39,318 nt of DNA from Gammaproteobacteria bacterium (GTDB lineage Bacteria > Pseudomonadota > Gammaproteobacteria > Pseudomonadales > Porticoccaceae), in the NCBI GenBank assembly GCA_003235325.1, contig QJWQ01000005.1, positions 1 through 39,318 on the forward strand, given 5' to 3'. The first letter of the stretch is position 1. Every line of letters starts with the position of its first letter. Both the position numbers and the translations under genes were made by a program. This document shows positions 25,296-35,209 of this stretch, piece after piece. The notes beneath the pieces are model-generated. The model had not been told where the DNA came from, did not search any database, and was given only the letters and a program-made list of their open reading frames with translations.

Positions 25296-25318
25296 GCCCT
25301 CTAGGCAACTGCGAGGGC
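25296..25318 (+). repeat. Small hairpin after iscA
   Basis: GCCCTC and GAGGGC pair around an 11-base loop, 11 bases after the iscA stop. No T-run follows, so it is not a standard terminator. It could stabilise the iscRSUA part of the mRNA. The rest of the 218-base iscA-hscB gap holds nothing I recognise. Confidence 0.5.
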
Positions 25319-25503
25319 CGCGGTGTCAGCCCCACTTCACCTTTCTTGTACTGTCGACCACTTGTCCCGACCCTGGCACGCGGTATCCCGGAGTGCCGGC
25401 CCACAATGTCCTGGTGTGAAGGCCCCCGGCGTCCTAACGAACCACATGGGGTCGGTCAATAACCCCCCCAGCGTTTTCTGAAGTCGATCGAGTGGAGTCA
25501 CCC

Positions 25504-26025
25504 TTGAGCACTGATTATTTCCGCATTTTTGGTCTGGAGCCCGGTTTTCGCATCGATCTGCCAGAGATCACCGACAAATACCAGCATTTGCAGAAGCAGT
25601 TTCACCCGGACCGGTATGCCGGTAAATCCCAGCAGGAGGTCCGGCTGGCAATGCAGACGGTTTCCCTGGTCAACCAGGCCTACGAGACCCTGAAATCACC
25701 GGTTGCCCGCGCCGAGTATCTGCTGCAGCGTCGGGGAATTGATACGTCGGGTAGGGATGCAATCAACCGGGATACGGATTTCCTGATGGAACAAATGCAA
25801 TTGCGAGAGCAGTTGCAGGAAATCCATGACGCCACGGATCCCTGTTCGGCTCTGGACCAGCTGGCCCGGCAGGCAAGGGAACACAGCGCTGCCCTTGAGG
25901 ACAGCTTCGGTGCGTGTTTTACTGCCGGCCGGTACGATCAGGCTGTCGGCGAGTTGGCCAAGATGCAGTTTTTCGCCAAGTTTCTTCGAGAGATACTGCT
26001 TCGAGAAGAAGAATTGGATCATTAA
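25504..26025 (+). CDS. hscB: J-domain co-chaperone HscB
   Basis: A 173-residue Hsp20-type co-chaperone that delivers IscU to HscA and stimulates its ATPase. The J-domain carries the HPD motif at 34-36 ([10 protein letters not shown]), followed by the helical C-terminal domain that binds IscU ([24 protein letters not shown]). I favour the TTG at 25504 because GGAG (25494-25497) stands six bases before it and the length then matches E. coli. A GTG 12 bases upstream is the alternative. It is followed 14 bases later by hscA. Confidence 0.94.
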   Translation: MSTDYFRIFGLEPGFRIDLPEITDKYQHLQKQFHPDRYAGKSQQEVRLAMQTVSLVNQAYETLKSPVARAEYLLQRRGIDTSGRDAINRDTDFLMEQMQLREQLQEIHDATDPCSALDQLARQAREHSAALEDSFGACFTAGRYDQAVGELAKMQFFAKFLREILLREEELDH

Positions 26026-26039
26026 CATCAGTAGTTGAT

Positions 26040-27908
26040 ATGGTGCTTTTACAGATATCCGAACCCGGTCGGTCTCCGGATCCCCATCACCACCGGCGCG
26101 CGGTTGGCATTGACTTGGGTACCACCAATTCCCTGGTGGCCACCGTCCGCAGTGGTTCGCCTGTCACCCTGGCCAATGACCGGGGTGAGCACCTGCTGCC
26201 ATCTGTCGTTCGCTACCTTTCCGGTGGCGTTGAAGTCGGCAAAACCGCTCTTGAACATGCGGTTGACGACCCACTCAACACCCTGATCTCGGTCAAGCGT
26301 TATATGGGCCGGGGTGTCGAGGATATTGCCCGGCTGGGAAAACAGCTGCCCTATGAACTGGCGGCCGGCAAGCCGGGGATGGTGCGTTTTCGCACGGTCA
26401 GTGGTGACGTCAGCCCGGTGCAGGTGTCGGCGGAGATTCTTCGAACCCTTGCCGAGCGGGCGGAGGCTTCCCTGGGGGGTAGCCTGGATGGCGCGGTGAT
26501 CACCGTCCCCGCCTATTTCGACGATGCCCAGCGGCAGGCCACCAAGGATGCCGCCATGCTGGCGGGTATCAAGGTATTGCGGTTGCTCAGCGAGCCGACC
26601 GCGGCGGCCGTTGCTTACGGACTGGACCAGGGTGACGAGGGTGTCATTGCCGTTTACGACCTGGGCGGCGGTACCTTTGATATTTCCGTGCTCCGCTTCA
26701 GCCGGGGTATTTTTGAGGTCCTGGCCACCGGCGGCGACTCCGCTCTCGGCGGTGATGACCTCGACCGGTGCATAGCAGAATGGATCGCTGACCAGGCCGG
26801 GCTGTCCACGGATCTTGCCCCCGCCCTGCAGCGCAATTTGCTGCGAGTGGCCTGCCGCGCCAAGGAGCAGCTGAGCGAAAGCGACGAGGTTGCCCTGTCG
26901 GTTGAGGACTGGAGCGGGCGTCTGGACCGGGAAATCCTGTACAGCCTGGTGGACCCGCTGATCGACAAGACCTTGCGGGCCTGCCGCAGAACACTGCGCG
27001 ACGCCGGTGTCGAAACGGCGGATGTGGTTAACGTCGTGCTGGTGGGGGGCTCCACCAGGATGCCCCGGATTCGCCAGCAGGTTGCCGCCATGTTTGCCCG
27101 GGAACCCCTGGCCTCCATCGACCCGGACCGGGTCGTCGCCATCGGCGCGGCCCGGCAGGCGGATGTGCTGGTGGGCAATAAGCCCGGGGATGAAATGCTG
27201 CTCCTGGATGTCATCCCCCTGTCACTTGGCCTGGAAACCATGGGTGGGTTGATGGAAAAGATCATCCATCGAAACACCACCATTCCGGTGAGCAAGGCCC
27301 AGGAATTTACCACCTTCAGGGATGGCCAGACCGCCATGGCTATTCATGTGCTTCAGGGAGAAAGGGAGTTGATCAGCAATTGTCGGTCGCTGGCCCGGTT
27401 TGAACTCCGGGGCATTCCGCCGATGACCGCCGGGGTCGCGAAGGTGCGTGTCAGTTTCCAGGTCGATGCCGACGGCCTGCTCAATGTGTCCGCCCGGGAA
27501 GTGAACAGTGGGGTCGAAACCGGCATTCAGGTCAAGCCCTCCTATGGCCTGGACGACGGGGAAATCAGCAGGATGCTGCAGGATTCCTTTGCCCACGCCC
27601 GGGAGGACATGAAATTGCGGGCTCTGAAGGAGCAGCAGGTGGAAGCCGATCGTCTGATTGAGGACCTGGCCGCGGCCCTGACCCGGGACGGCGAGCGACT
27701 GCTCTCCGAGGCCGAGTACCACTGTCTGGAAGTGGCCCTCTCGGAATTGCGCAAGTACCGGCAGGATTGCGAGGACTACCGGGAACTGCAGCGGCACATT
27801 GAAAGTGTCGCCAACGCCAGCGAGACCTTTGCGGCGCTGCGCATGGACGACGCGGTCAGTCGCGCCCTGTCCGGTCATCGACTGGAAGAGTTCGAGGGCA
27901 GGCAATAA
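26040..27908 (+). CDS. hscA: Fe-S assembly chaperone HscA
   Basis: A 622-residue Hsp70 dedicated to Fe-S assembly. It binds the LPPVK motif of IscU and promotes cluster transfer. The phosphate-binding loops GIDLGTTNS (near residue 25) and [14 protein letters not shown], and the [13 protein letters not shown] segment, define the nucleotide domain. The substrate-binding domain lies after about residue 390. The ATG at 26040 gives [27 protein letters not shown]; the frame is open into hscB but without family sequence. The stop TAA shares its last base with the fdx ATG. Confidence 0.97.
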   Translation: MVLLQISEPGRSPDPHHHRRAVGIDLGTTNSLVATVRSGSPVTLANDRGEHLLPSVVRYLSGGVEVGKTALEHAVDDPLNTLISVKRYMGRGVEDIARLGKQLPYELAAGKPGMVRFRTVSGDVSPVQVSAEILRTLAERAEASLGGSLDGAVITVPAYFDDAQRQATKDAAMLAGIKVLRLLSEPTAAAVAYGLDQGDEGVIAVYDLGGGTFDISVLRFSRGIFEVLATGGDSALGGDDLDRCIAEWIADQAGLSTDLAPALQRNLLRVACRAKEQLSESDEVALSVEDWSGRLDREILYSLVDPLIDKTLRACRRTLRDAGVETADVVNVVLVGGSTRMPRIRQQVAAMFAREPLASIDPDRVVAIGAARQADVLVGNKPGDEMLLLDVIPLSLGLETMGGLMEKIIHRNTTIPVSKAQEFTTFRDGQTAMAIHVLQGERELISNCRSLARFELRGIPPMTAGVAKVRVSFQVDADGLLNVSAREVNSGVETGIQVKPSYGLDDGEISRMLQDSFAHAREDMKLRALKEQQVEADRLIEDLAAALTRDGERLLSEAEYHCLEVALSELRKYRQDCEDYRELQRHIESVANASETFAALRMDDAVSRALSGHRLEEFEGRQ

Positions 27909-28246
27909 TGCCCCGTGTTATTTTCCTGCCCAATGACAGTCTCTGTCCCGAGGGCGCAGTGATCGAAACCCGGCCCGGGGAAAGTGTCTGCGAGGCCGCC
28001 CTGCGCCACGGTATAGAGATTGAGCACGCCTGCGAGATGTCCTGTGCCTGCACGACCTGCCATATCTATGTCAGGGAGGGCTATGATTCCCTGGAGCCTG
28101 CAGATGATCTTGAGGAAGATTTTCTTGACAAGGCCTGGGGGGTTGATCCGGATTCGAGGTTGAGCTGCCAGGTCATTCCGGAGGATGGCGATCTGGTGGT
28201 GGAAATTCCCAAATACACCATTAATATGGTTTCGGAGCGGCATTGA
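27908..28246 (+). CDS. fdx: ISC-type 2Fe-2S ferredoxin
   Basis: A 112-residue adrenodoxin-type ferredoxin that supplies electrons for cluster assembly. Cluster ligands fall at Cys42, Cys48, Cys51 and Cys87 (ACEMSCACTTC and SCQVIP), with the extra Cys46 also found in E. coli Fdx. Acidic patches (DDLEEDFLD) suit docking with IscS and IscU. It starts one base inside the hscA stop and is followed directly by iscX. Confidence 0.97.
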   Translation: MPRVIFLPNDSLCPEGAVIETRPGESVCEAALRHGIEIEHACEMSCACTTCHIYVREGYDSLEPADDLEEDFLDKAWGVDPDSRLSCQVIPEDGDLVVEIPKYTINMVSERH

Positions 28247-28251
28247 ATGAC

Positions 28252-28467
28252 ATGGCAACTGACCAGATGAAACTAAAGTGGACCGATGTCCAGGAAATAG
28301 CCATAGCCCTGGCGGACGAATATACAGATACCGATCCGCGCTTTATTAACTTCGTCGATCTTCGAAACTGGGTAATGGCGCTGGAGCAATTTGACGATAC
28401 TCCCGAGCGCTGCGGTGAGAAGATTCTTGAGGCCATTCAAATGGCCTGGATAGAGGAGGCGTTGTAG
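28252..28467 (+). CDS. iscX: Fe-S assembly protein IscX
   Basis: A small acidic protein of the IscX (YfhJ) family that binds IscS and iron and tunes cluster assembly. The family sequence LKWTDVQEIAIALADEY, the FVDLRNWVMALEQFDD core and EKILEAIQMAWIEEAL are complete. The start is uncertain: ATG 28252 gives 71 residues, ATG 28267 gives 66 residues (the E. coli length), and TTG 28243 overlaps the fdx stop and has GGAG at a better distance. It is the last gene of the isc operon, and no clear terminator follows. Confidence 0.92.
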   Translation: MATDQMKLKWTDVQEIAIALADEYTDTDPRFINFVDLRNWVMALEQFDDTPERCGEKILEAIQMAWIEEAL

Positions 28468-28623
28468 CCTGATGCGCTGGCATCGCGGCCGTTTCGGAGC
28501 TGGCCCGGTGACCTGCGGAATTGACGCCAACATCCCCTGGTTTTCGGGATGCAACCGACAGCCTTGGCCGCGGAGACTGTGACCTGTGCAGACAATGGCC
28601 GGTGCCCCCAAACGGAGCCAGCG

Positions 28624-28635
28624 GCAAACGTTTGC
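28624..28635. promoter_or_regulatory. LacI/PurR-like palindrome
   Basis: GCAAACGTTTGC is a perfect 12-base palindrome identical to the core of the E. coli PurR operator and typical of LacI-family sites with a central CG. It stands about 53 bases upstream of the candidate ndk -35. It also lies inside a larger GC-rich hairpin, so it may simply be part of a stem. Confidence 0.45.
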
Positions 28636-28687
28636 TGGGGGCCGGTTCAGCCGAGTGCCGGCGGTCTGAACTATCTGTGGTAAATCC

Positions 28688-28717
28688 TTGTAACCCGCCT
28701 GATTGCAAGAGTAAAAT
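28688..28717 (+). promoter_or_regulatory. Candidate ndk promoter
   Basis: -35 TTGTAA (28688-28693) and -10 TAAAAT (28712-28717) are separated by 18 bases. The leader would be about 64 bases, with GGAG (28776-28779) ahead of the ATG. Confidence 0.5.
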
Positions 28718-28787
28718 CTCCCACTTTTTTAGTTCGGCAAGGCTTTTGCCGTGCATTACTGACTGGAATCAACCTGGAGTATCGCCA

Positions 28788-29213
28788 ATGGCGACTGAAC
28801 GTACACTTTCCATTATCAAACCTGACGCGGTTGCAAAGAATGTCATCGGTCAGATCTTTAGCCGTTTTGAAAATGCCGGCCTGAAAATCGTGGCGGCGAA
28901 AATGCAACCCCTGTCCAGGGAGCAGGCCGAAGGCTTTTATGCCGAGCACCGGGGCCGGCCCTTTTTCAATGACCTGGTCGGTTTCATGATTTCAGGCCCG
29001 GTCATGATACAGGTACTGGAAGGTGAAAATGCCATCGCCATCAATCGCGATCTCATGGGCGCTACCAATCCGCAGGAAGCGGCACCTGGCACCATTCGGG
29101 CGGATTTTGCCGAGACTATTGAAGCCAACGCGGTTCACGGATCTGATTCCTCGGCCGCCGCCGAGCGTGAAGTTGCCTATTTCTTTGATGAGTCGGAAAT
29201 CACAGCCCGCTGA
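28788..29213 (+). CDS. ndk: Nucleoside diphosphate kinase
   Basis: A 141-residue enzyme that transfers phosphate from ATP to nucleoside diphosphates by a ping-pong mechanism. The phosphohistidine is His117 in NAVHGSDS, and Lys11 in the opening [13 protein letters not shown] helps bind substrate. [17 protein letters not shown] is the nucleotide-binding block. The ATG at 28788 has GGAG nearby. The frame is open upstream without family sequence. It begins a long plus-strand run that continues through rlmN, pilW, rodZ, ispG and hisS. Confidence 0.98.
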   Translation: MATERTLSIIKPDAVAKNVIGQIFSRFENAGLKIVAAKMQPLSREQAEGFYAEHRGRPFFNDLVGFMISGPVMIQVLEGENAIAINRDLMGATNPQEAAPGTIRADFAETIEANAVHGSDSSAAAEREVAYFFDESEITAR

Positions 29214-29259
29214 AAAGACCCTCTCAGCGAGTGTCGACCATAACGCCACCTGGATCACC

Positions 29260-30417
29260 ATGGACTCTGACAGCGACAAAACACAAACCCTGCCGCAAAG
29301 AATCAATCTCCTGGGCCTTTCCGCTGAAAAGATGGCGGGATTTTTTGAAGGGCTGGGGGAAAAGCGGTTCCGGGCCAACCAGCTATTAAAGTGGATCCAT
29401 CAACGGGGCGTCGATGACTTTTCACTGATGACCGACCTGTCCCGCAGTCTCAGGGATAGACTGGCAGAGGTGGCGGAAATACGTGCCCCCGAAGTGGTCA
29501 GTGTTCACGATTCCGCCGACGGCACCCGCAAATGGCTGATCCGCACAGACGGTGGCGAATGCATTGAGACCGTATATATTCCCAGTGCCGACCGGGGAAC
29601 CCTCTGCGTGTCATCCCAGATAGGCTGTAAACTGGACTGCAGCTTCTGTGCCACCGGCAAACAGGGCTTTAATCGTAACCTTAGCACGGCGGAGATTATC
29701 GGCCAGCTCTGGATTGCGGTGAAATCCTTCCGGTCCTTCGGCCCCCGGGAGGATCGGGCGGTATCCAATGTTGTCATGATGGGTATGGGCGAGCCCCTGA
29801 TGAATTTCGACAATGTGGTCGACGCCATGAACCTGATGATGGACGATTGCGCCTATGGGTTGTCCAAGCGCCGGGTCACACTGAGTACGGCGGGCGTGGT
29901 CCCGGCCCTGGATGCCCTGGGCGATGTCACCGATGTCTCCCTGGCAATTTCCCTGCATGCCGCCAACGATGCCCTGAGAAATGAACTGGTGCCTATCAAT
30001 CGCAAATACCCGATCGCCAGCTTGCTCGACTCGGCCAGGCGCTATCTGGATAAATTGCCGGACAGCCATCGGAAGATAACAGTTGAATACACCCTGATTG
30101 ACCAGGTCAACGATCGACCGGAACAGGCACGGGAACTGGCTGAGCTGTTGAAAGTCTTACCCTGCAAGATAAATTTAATTCCCTTTAATCCCTTTTCGGG
30201 TTCGGGTTACCGGCGTGTCAGCAACAATGCCCTGAACCGGTTCAAGGATATTCTGGTCGAAGCAGGTTACACCGTGACTGTAAGAACCACCCGGGGCGAC
30301 GATATAGCTGCTGCCTGTGGTCAGCTGGCCGGGGATTTCAATGACAAAACCCGGCGCAAGGAAAGGTATCTTCGTCGCCTCGACGAACAACAACCGGTGC
30401 GAATTGTCGGCCAATGA
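29260..30417 (+). CDS. rlmN: 23S rRNA/tRNA adenine-C2 methyltransferase RlmN
   Basis: A 385-residue radical-SAM enzyme that methylates A2503 of 23S rRNA and A37 of some tRNAs. The 4Fe-4S ligands are Cys123, Cys127 and Cys130 (GCKLDCSFC). The methylated Cys353 (AACGQ) and its partner Cys116 (GTLCVSSQ) complete the active site. The numbering is shifted by only two residues from E. coli. The ATG at 29260 lies 46 bases after ndk; an upstream in-frame ATG at 29188 would overlap ndk and is less likely. The cluster presumably comes from the ISC machinery encoded just upstream. The stop overlaps the pilW ATG as ATGA. Confidence 0.97.
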   Translation: MDSDSDKTQTLPQRINLLGLSAEKMAGFFEGLGEKRFRANQLLKWIHQRGVDDFSLMTDLSRSLRDRLAEVAEIRAPEVVSVHDSADGTRKWLIRTDGGECIETVYIPSADRGTLCVSSQIGCKLDCSFCATGKQGFNRNLSTAEIIGQLWIAVKSFRSFGPREDRAVSNVVMMGMGEPLMNFDNVVDAMNLMMDDCAYGLSKRRVTLSTAGVVPALDALGDVTDVSLAISLHAANDALRNELVPINRKYPIASLLDSARRYLDKLPDSHRKITVEYTLIDQVNDRPEQARELAELLKVLPCKINLIPFNPFSGSGYRRVSNNALNRFKDILVEAGYTVTVRTTRGDDIAAACGQLAGDFNDKTRRKERYLRRLDEQQPVRIVGQ

Positions 30418-31205
30418 CTGGAAACAGGATGAATTTTGTCAAAATTGTTGCAATCGTTGTAATCCTGACATCAGTGCCGGGTTGCGTATCAACACGCAAC
30501 GGCGTGCCGGTTACCAAGCAGGAACCGGATGCGGCGTTGCAGGACCATATACAACTGGGTCTGGGCTACATCGGCGAGGGCAATCGCGAATCCGCCCGCT
30601 TTCATTTGCAAAAGGCCCTGGAGATAAGCCCCCGCTCTCCAGGGGTTCACAACGGTCTCGCGCTTTTGTATCAGCTGGAACTTGAGCCCGATCGGGCGGA
30701 AACCGAATTTCGAAAGGCCTTGAGTCTGGATCCCGGTTTCAGTCGGGCGCGCAATAATTACGGCGTCTTCCTCTACCAGAACGAGCGCTATGAGGAAGCC
30801 TATGACCAGTTTCTGAAAGTGTCCCGGGATATCAGCTATGATCTGCGTGCCCAGGCCTGTGTCAGCCTGGGGCTGGTGGCTCAAAAGCTGGGCCGAACCC
30901 AGGATGCAGAAGAAGCTTACCAGAAGGCGCTGGCCCTGAATGGCAGGTTCGCGGTTGCCTATCTGGCGCTGGCCAATATTTATTTCGATCAGAAGAAGTA
31001 TCCTGAGGCCAAGACCATGCTGAGCAGGTACGACAGCCTCAGCCGGCCCAGTGCACAAAGCCTGTGGCTGGCGGTGAGGCTCGAAAACATCTTTGGCGAT
31101 GTTGATGCCGAGGAAAGCCGGGGGCTAGCGCTGAAAAAAATGTTTCCCTACTCCCAGGAAAACCTGGATTACCAGGACTGGCTGAAAAATGAGCGAAATA
31201 GATAA
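30414..31205 (+). CDS. pilW: Type IV pilus biogenesis/stability protein PilW (PilF)
   Basis: A 263-residue TPR lipoprotein, the pilotin that helps the PilQ secretin assemble in the outer membrane. A hydrophobic leader ends in VPGC with the acylated cysteine at residue 24. At least five TPR units follow ([63 protein letters not shown]). The ATG overlaps the rlmN stop by four bases; a second ATG at 30429 is possible. Note that pilW here is the TPR pilotin, not the minor pilin of the same name. The rlmN-pilW-rodZ-ispG order is standard for gammaproteobacteria. Confidence 0.93.
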   Translation: MTGNRMNFVKIVAIVVILTSVPGCVSTRNGVPVTKQEPDAALQDHIQLGLGYIGEGNRESARFHLQKALEISPRSPGVHNGLALLYQLELEPDRAETEFRKALSLDPGFSRARNNYGVFLYQNERYEEAYDQFLKVSRDISYDLRAQACVSLGLVAQKLGRTQDAEEAYQKALALNGRFAVAYLALANIYFDQKKYPEAKTMLSRYDSLSRPSAQSLWLAVRLENIFGDVDAEESRGLALKKMFPYSQENLDYQDWLKNERNR

Positions 31206-32061
31206 GGATTCAGTTGACGACGACGATCACAAGGGCTGGGAGACGCCCGGGATCATTCTGCGCCGGGTTCGCCGGGAGCGGGGACTGGACGCCGACGACG
31301 TCTGCAACCATCTGGGGCTTACCCAGCGGGCGCTGAAAGCGCTGGAAGCGGACGAATATGACAAGCTGCCCGCCGCTGTCTATGTTCGTGGTTATATTCG
31401 CCGCTACTGTGATCTGCTGGATATTCGAGTCGAGCCGGTGCTGAACTGTTTTGAATCCTATTACCTGGAGATGTCCGGTGACACCGGTTCGTCCAGGGAG
31501 CCCGGCGCTGCCGTGGAACTGCCGACGGCAAAACAGGCAATGTTGTTACTGCTGACACTGATACTGGCTGCCCTGGTGCTATGGGCTGCGGGTGGGTGGA
31601 GCAAGGAAGGGTCCGGCGACGGGGCATCGACCAAAGATGCGGGCAGCCTTTCGGCCGCCGACGTCAGTTCCATTGCGGGAATCGCCCCTGAAAAACCGCA
31701 GCAGCCGACGGTCGAGCAGTCACCTGCGGTGACCGGTGATGATACCAGTGCCGATTATGGACCCAGCGCCGCTGATGCTGTCGAGCCGGACAATACCGAG
31801 GCGAATCCGGCGGTGGTCGAACAGACCGAAATCCAGTTGCATTTCGTTCACGACAGCTGGGTGGAGGTGTCCGACAGCCGGGGCAAGATGCTGCTGGTCA
31901 ATCTGCAAAAGGCCGGTACCGAGCTGTCTCTTGCCGGCGCACCGCCCTTTGATGTCAGGCTGGGCTATGGGCCCGGTGTCACAATCAGCTATCAGGGCCG
32001 GCCGGTAGCCATCAACTCGGACTCAGGGACATACGCAGCGAGGTTGCTGGTAGGAAAATGA
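31189..32061 (+). CDS. rodZ: Cell-shape protein RodZ
   Basis: A 290-residue bitopic membrane protein that links the MreB cytoskeleton to the elongation machinery. An N-terminal Xre-type helix-turn-helix domain (residues 20-95, [21 protein letters not shown] and [13 protein letters not shown]) binds MreB. One membrane helix follows at about 116-135. A low-complexity periplasmic linker leads to the C-terminal DUF4115 domain ([19 protein letters not shown]). It starts 17 bases inside the end of pilW, so the two are likely coupled. Confidence 0.93.
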   Translation: MSEIDKDSVDDDDHKGWETPGIILRRVRRERGLDADDVCNHLGLTQRALKALEADEYDKLPAAVYVRGYIRRYCDLLDIRVEPVLNCFESYYLEMSGDTGSSREPGAAVELPTAKQAMLLLLTLILAALVLWAAGGWSKEGSGDGASTKDAGSLSAADVSSIAGIAPEKPQQPTVEQSPAVTGDDTSADYGPSAADAVEPDNTEANPAVVEQTEIQLHFVHDSWVEVSDSRGKMLLVNLQKAGTELSLAGAPPFDVRLGYGPGVTISYQGRPVAINSDSGTYAARLLVGK

Positions 32062-33188
32062 CAGACAGAGAATCACCCATCGTCCCCAGGAAGTCCCGCC
32101 GCATCATGGTGGGCAATGTGCCGGTGGGCGGTGGCGCGCCGATCAGCGTGCAAAGCATGACCAACACCGAGACCACCGATGTCGCGGCCACTGTCGCCCA
32201 GATTCGCCGGCTGGAGCAGGCTGGCGCCGATATAGTGCGGGTCTCAGTGCCTTCCATGGAGGCTGCCGAAGCCTTTGGCCGGATCCGGCAGCAGGTGAAC
32301 GTGCCGTTGGTGGCCGACATTCACTTCGATCACAAAATTGCCTTGCGGGTAGCGGATCTCGGTGTCGATTGCCTGCGCATCAATCCGGGCAATATCGGCA
32401 GGGAAGACCGGGTGCGTGCGGTGGTGGAAAAAGCCAGGGACCTGGGTATTCCCCTGCGCATCGGCGTCAACGCCGGTTCTCTGGAGAAGGATTTGCAGCG
32501 CAAGTACGGCGAGCCGACGCCGGCAGCCCTGGTGGAGTCTGCCATGCGCCACATCGATATCCTCGATCGACTTGATTTCCATGAATTCAAGCTGAGTCTC
32601 AAGGCATCCGATGTCTTTATGGCAGTAGCGGCCTACCGCCTGATTGCCAGCCAGATCGACAATCCCCTGCACCTGGGCATTACCGAGGCCGGCGGCCTGC
32701 GTTCGGGTACGGTGAAGTCATCTATCGGCCTCGGCCTGCTGCTGATGGAAGGTATCGGCGATACCCTGCGCATATCCCTGGCGGCGGATCCCGTGGAGGA
32801 AGTCAAAGTCGGCTGGGATATTCTGAAAAGCCTGAGGCTGCGCAGTAAAGGCATCAATTTCATCGCCTGTCCCAGTTGTTCCCGGCAGAATTTCGATGTC
32901 ATCAAAACGGTCAATGAACTGGAAAGCCGGCTGGAAGACATTACCGTCCCCATGGATGTGTCAATTATTGGCTGTATCGTCAATGGCCCCGGAGAGGCCA
33001 AGGTGTCGGAGCTGGGACTAACCGGCGGCACGCCCAATAATCTGGTTTACCTCGACGGCAAACCCAGTCGAAAGCTGGGGCAGGAGAATCTGGTGGATGA
33101 ACTGGAAGCCATGATTCGAAAAAAAGCCTCTGAAAAAGAGGCCGCCCACAGCCAATTGATCGCCAGCGTTCGAAAAGTCGCCGACTGA
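32058..33188 (+). CDS. ispG: 4-Hydroxy-3-methylbut-2-enyl-diphosphate synthase IspG (GcpE)
   Basis: A 376-residue 4Fe-4S enzyme of the MEP pathway that reduces and opens methylerythritol cyclodiphosphate on the way to isoprenoids, including undecaprenyl phosphate and the ubiquinone side chain. The cluster ligands are Cys271 and Cys274 (ACPSCSRQ), Cys306 ([11 protein letters not shown]) and Glu313. The N-terminal TIM barrel is well conserved. It starts with an ATGA overlap of the rodZ stop and ends two bases before hisS. It is another client of the ISC operon in this window. Confidence 0.98.
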   Translation: MTDRESPIVPRKSRRIMVGNVPVGGGAPISVQSMTNTETTDVAATVAQIRRLEQAGADIVRVSVPSMEAAEAFGRIRQQVNVPLVADIHFDHKIALRVADLGVDCLRINPGNIGREDRVRAVVEKARDLGIPLRIGVNAGSLEKDLQRKYGEPTPAALVESAMRHIDILDRLDFHEFKLSLKASDVFMAVAAYRLIASQIDNPLHLGITEAGGLRSGTVKSSIGLGLLLMEGIGDTLRISLAADPVEEVKVGWDILKSLRLRSKGINFIACPSCSRQNFDVIKTVNELESRLEDITVPMDVSIIGCIVNGPGEAKVSELGLTGGTPNNLVYLDGKPSRKLGQENLVDELEAMIRKKASEKEAAHSQLIASVRKVAD

Positions 33189-33190
33189 CC

Positions 33191-34480
33191 ATGAAAAAAA
33201 TACAATCGATTCGGGGCATGAATGACCTTCTCCCCGATCAGTCACCCGTTTGGCAATATCTCGAGCAGACCATTACCGGTCTGCTGCAACGCTATGGCTA
33301 CCGTGAAATCCGCTTCCCGGTTCTGGAAACCACCGATCTCTTCAAGCGATCTATCGGCGAAGTCACCGATATTGTCGAGAAGGAAATGTACACCTTCACC
33401 GACCGCAACGGTGACAGCATCACCCTCCGCCCGGAAGGCACGGCCGGCTGTGTTCGCGCCTGTGAGCAAAACAGCCTGATTCGCGACCAGGTGCAGCGAC
33501 TCTGGTACATGGGGCCGATGTTTCGCCATGAACGCCCGCAAAAAGGCCGCCTGAGGCAGTTTCACCAGGTGGGTGTCGAAGTGTTTGGTCTCGATGGGCC
33601 GGATATCGATGCCGAGATCCTGTTGATGACCGCCCGGCTCTGGCAATCGCTCGGCGTCAGCGATCAGGTCCGACTTGAACTGAATTCCCTGGGAACTGCC
33701 GAGAATCGAAACCGCTATCGGTTGGCGCTGGTGGACTGGCTGCGCCAGAGGTTTGATGCCCTGGATACTGACAGTCAGCGGCGGCTGGACAGCAATCCCC
33801 TGAGGATTCTCGACAGCAAACACCCGGAAACCCAGACGCTGTTGGCCGAGGCCCCCAGGCTTTCGGAATTTCTCGATCCGGAATCCCGACTGCATTTTCA
33901 ACAGCTGTGCAGCCTGCTGGACAGTGCCGGTGTTCAATACCGGATCAATGAGCGCCTGGTGCGCGGTCTGGATTACTACGGCAGGACGGTGTTTGAGTGG
34001 CTGTCTCCGGATGCTCTTGGTGCCCAGAGCACAGTCTGTGCCGGCGGGCGCTACGACGGTCTGGTTGAACAACTGGGCGGCAGGCCAACCCGGGCCGTGG
34101 GTTTTGCCATGGGTATCGAGAGGCTGATACTACTGCTTGACGCCGCCGGCGTGGTTCCGGATAGTGTCGCCCGGCAACTGGATGCCTACCTGGTGGCCGT
34201 CGGTGACTTCACCGCTCACGCGCTGTTGCTCGGCGAGCAATTACGTCACCGCTGCCCGGGCCTCAAGTTGCAAAACCATTGTGGTGGCGGCGGCTTCAGG
34301 GCCCAGATGAAGAAGGCGGACAAAAGCGGCGCTTCCCTGGCGCTGATTCTGGGGGAGGACGAGGTGGCCGCGGGGGCCCTGACCATCAAGTTCCTGCGTC
34401 GGGACCAACCGCAACAGACCCTCGGGTTTGAAGCAGCAGTGGTATTGATCAATCAGTTGGTGCGAAGTTCACAATTTTGA
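33191..34480 (+). CDS. hisS: Histidyl-tRNA synthetase
   Basis: A 429-residue class II aminoacyl-tRNA synthetase that charges tRNA-His. Motif 1 is in the N-terminal helix region, motif 2 is [20 protein letters not shown], and the HisRS-specific histidine signature is [13 protein letters not shown]. Motif 3 is in GFAMGIERL. The C-terminal anticodon-binding domain ends in LVRSSQF. The ATG lies just after the ispG stop. Length is normal. Confidence 0.98.
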   Translation: MKKIQSIRGMNDLLPDQSPVWQYLEQTITGLLQRYGYREIRFPVLETTDLFKRSIGEVTDIVEKEMYTFTDRNGDSITLRPEGTAGCVRACEQNSLIRDQVQRLWYMGPMFRHERPQKGRLRQFHQVGVEVFGLDGPDIDAEILLMTARLWQSLGVSDQVRLELNSLGTAENRNRYRLALVDWLRQRFDALDTDSQRRLDSNPLRILDSKHPETQTLLAEAPRLSEFLDPESRLHFQQLCSLLDSAGVQYRINERLVRGLDYYGRTVFEWLSPDALGAQSTVCAGGRYDGLVEQLGGRPTRAVGFAMGIERLILLLDAAGVVPDSVARQLDAYLVAVGDFTAHALLLGEQLRHRCPGLKLQNHCGGGGFRAQMKKADKSGASLALILGEDEVAAGALTIKFLRRDQPQQTLGFEAAVVLINQLVRSSQF

Positions 34481-34519
34481 CAGCCTGACGTGTAACGTTA
34501 ACAACCTTGGAGAGAAGCA

Positions 34520-35209
34520 GTGTCAGATCATCTTGCTGACCAGGAACAGCTGGAAAACCTAAAACGCTGGTGGAAGGAAAACGGAGTCCAGACAGTTCTG
34601 ATTGTCGCCCTGGCGGTGGGCGGTTGGTTCGGATGGCAGTTCTGGCAGGAAACACGCAAGACCCGGGCGGAGCAGGCATCCTTTGTCTATACCCAGCTGC
34701 TTGACGCCCAGGCCGAGGACGGTGTTTATACCGCCGAAGAGCGGGCAAGACTGGTTCGCCTTGCGGTCACGCTCAAGGATACCTACAGTGGCAGCCTGTA
34801 CGGTCCCTATGCTGCCCTGATCCTGGCCAAGCTGGCAGTGGACGAAAACGATCTGGAAGGGGCGGCGAGGGAATTGCAATGGGTGCTGGATCACGCCCGG
34901 GAACCGGGTCTGGAGATGCTGACGAAATTGCGTCTGGCGCGGGTGGAAAGTGCCCGGGGGCATTACCAGCAGGCTCTTGACCTGCTTAATGTCAACAATC
35001 CGGGAGCCCTGGCTTCGGCGTTCTCAGAAGCCCGGGGCGATACTCTCCTGAGTCTGGGACAAAACGCCGAGGCCCGCTCCGCCTATGAAATGGCCCTGGC
35101 CACCCTGCCGCCGGACGATTACGCGGCCAGATCCCTTCTGGAATTGAAGCTGGGACATGTGCCGATTGCCGATGACCCGGCCAGGGAAGAATCCGGAGGA
35201 GATGCCTGA
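34520..35209 (+). CDS. yfgM: YfgM-family tetratricopeptide membrane protein
   Basis: A 229-residue protein with one membrane helix at about 23-42 (QTVLIVALAVGGWFGWQFW) and a periplasmic tail of TPR-like helices (LAVDENDLEGAARELQWVL; RGHYQQALDLLNV; GQNAEARSAYEMALATL). YfgM in E. coli binds PpiD at the Sec translocon and acts as a periplasmic chaperone link. The start is GTG 34520, with GGAG at 34509-34512 giving good spacing. It lies between hisS and bamB, the normal position, and its stop overlaps the bamB ATG. Confidence 0.9.
   Translation: MSDHLADQEQLENLKRWWKENGVQTVLIVALAVGGWFGWQFWQETRKTRAEQASFVYTQLLDAQAEDGVYTAEERARLVRLAVTLKDTYSGSLYGPYAALILAKLAVDENDLEGAARELQWVLDHAREPGLEMLTKLRLARVESARGHYQQALDLLNVNNPGALASAFSEARGDTLLSLGQNAEARSAYEMALATLPPDDYAARSLLELKLGHVPIADDPAREESGGDA

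Larger units (their letters stand above)
28468..28787. other. 320-base region between iscX and ndk
   Basis: No gene is visible. The region contains a GC-rich inverted repeat (CCGGTGCCCCC at 28599-28609 against GGGGGCCGG at 28637-28645), a 12-base palindrome within it (28624-28635), and a candidate ndk promoter (28688-28717). No T-run follows the hairpin. Confidence 0.7.
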
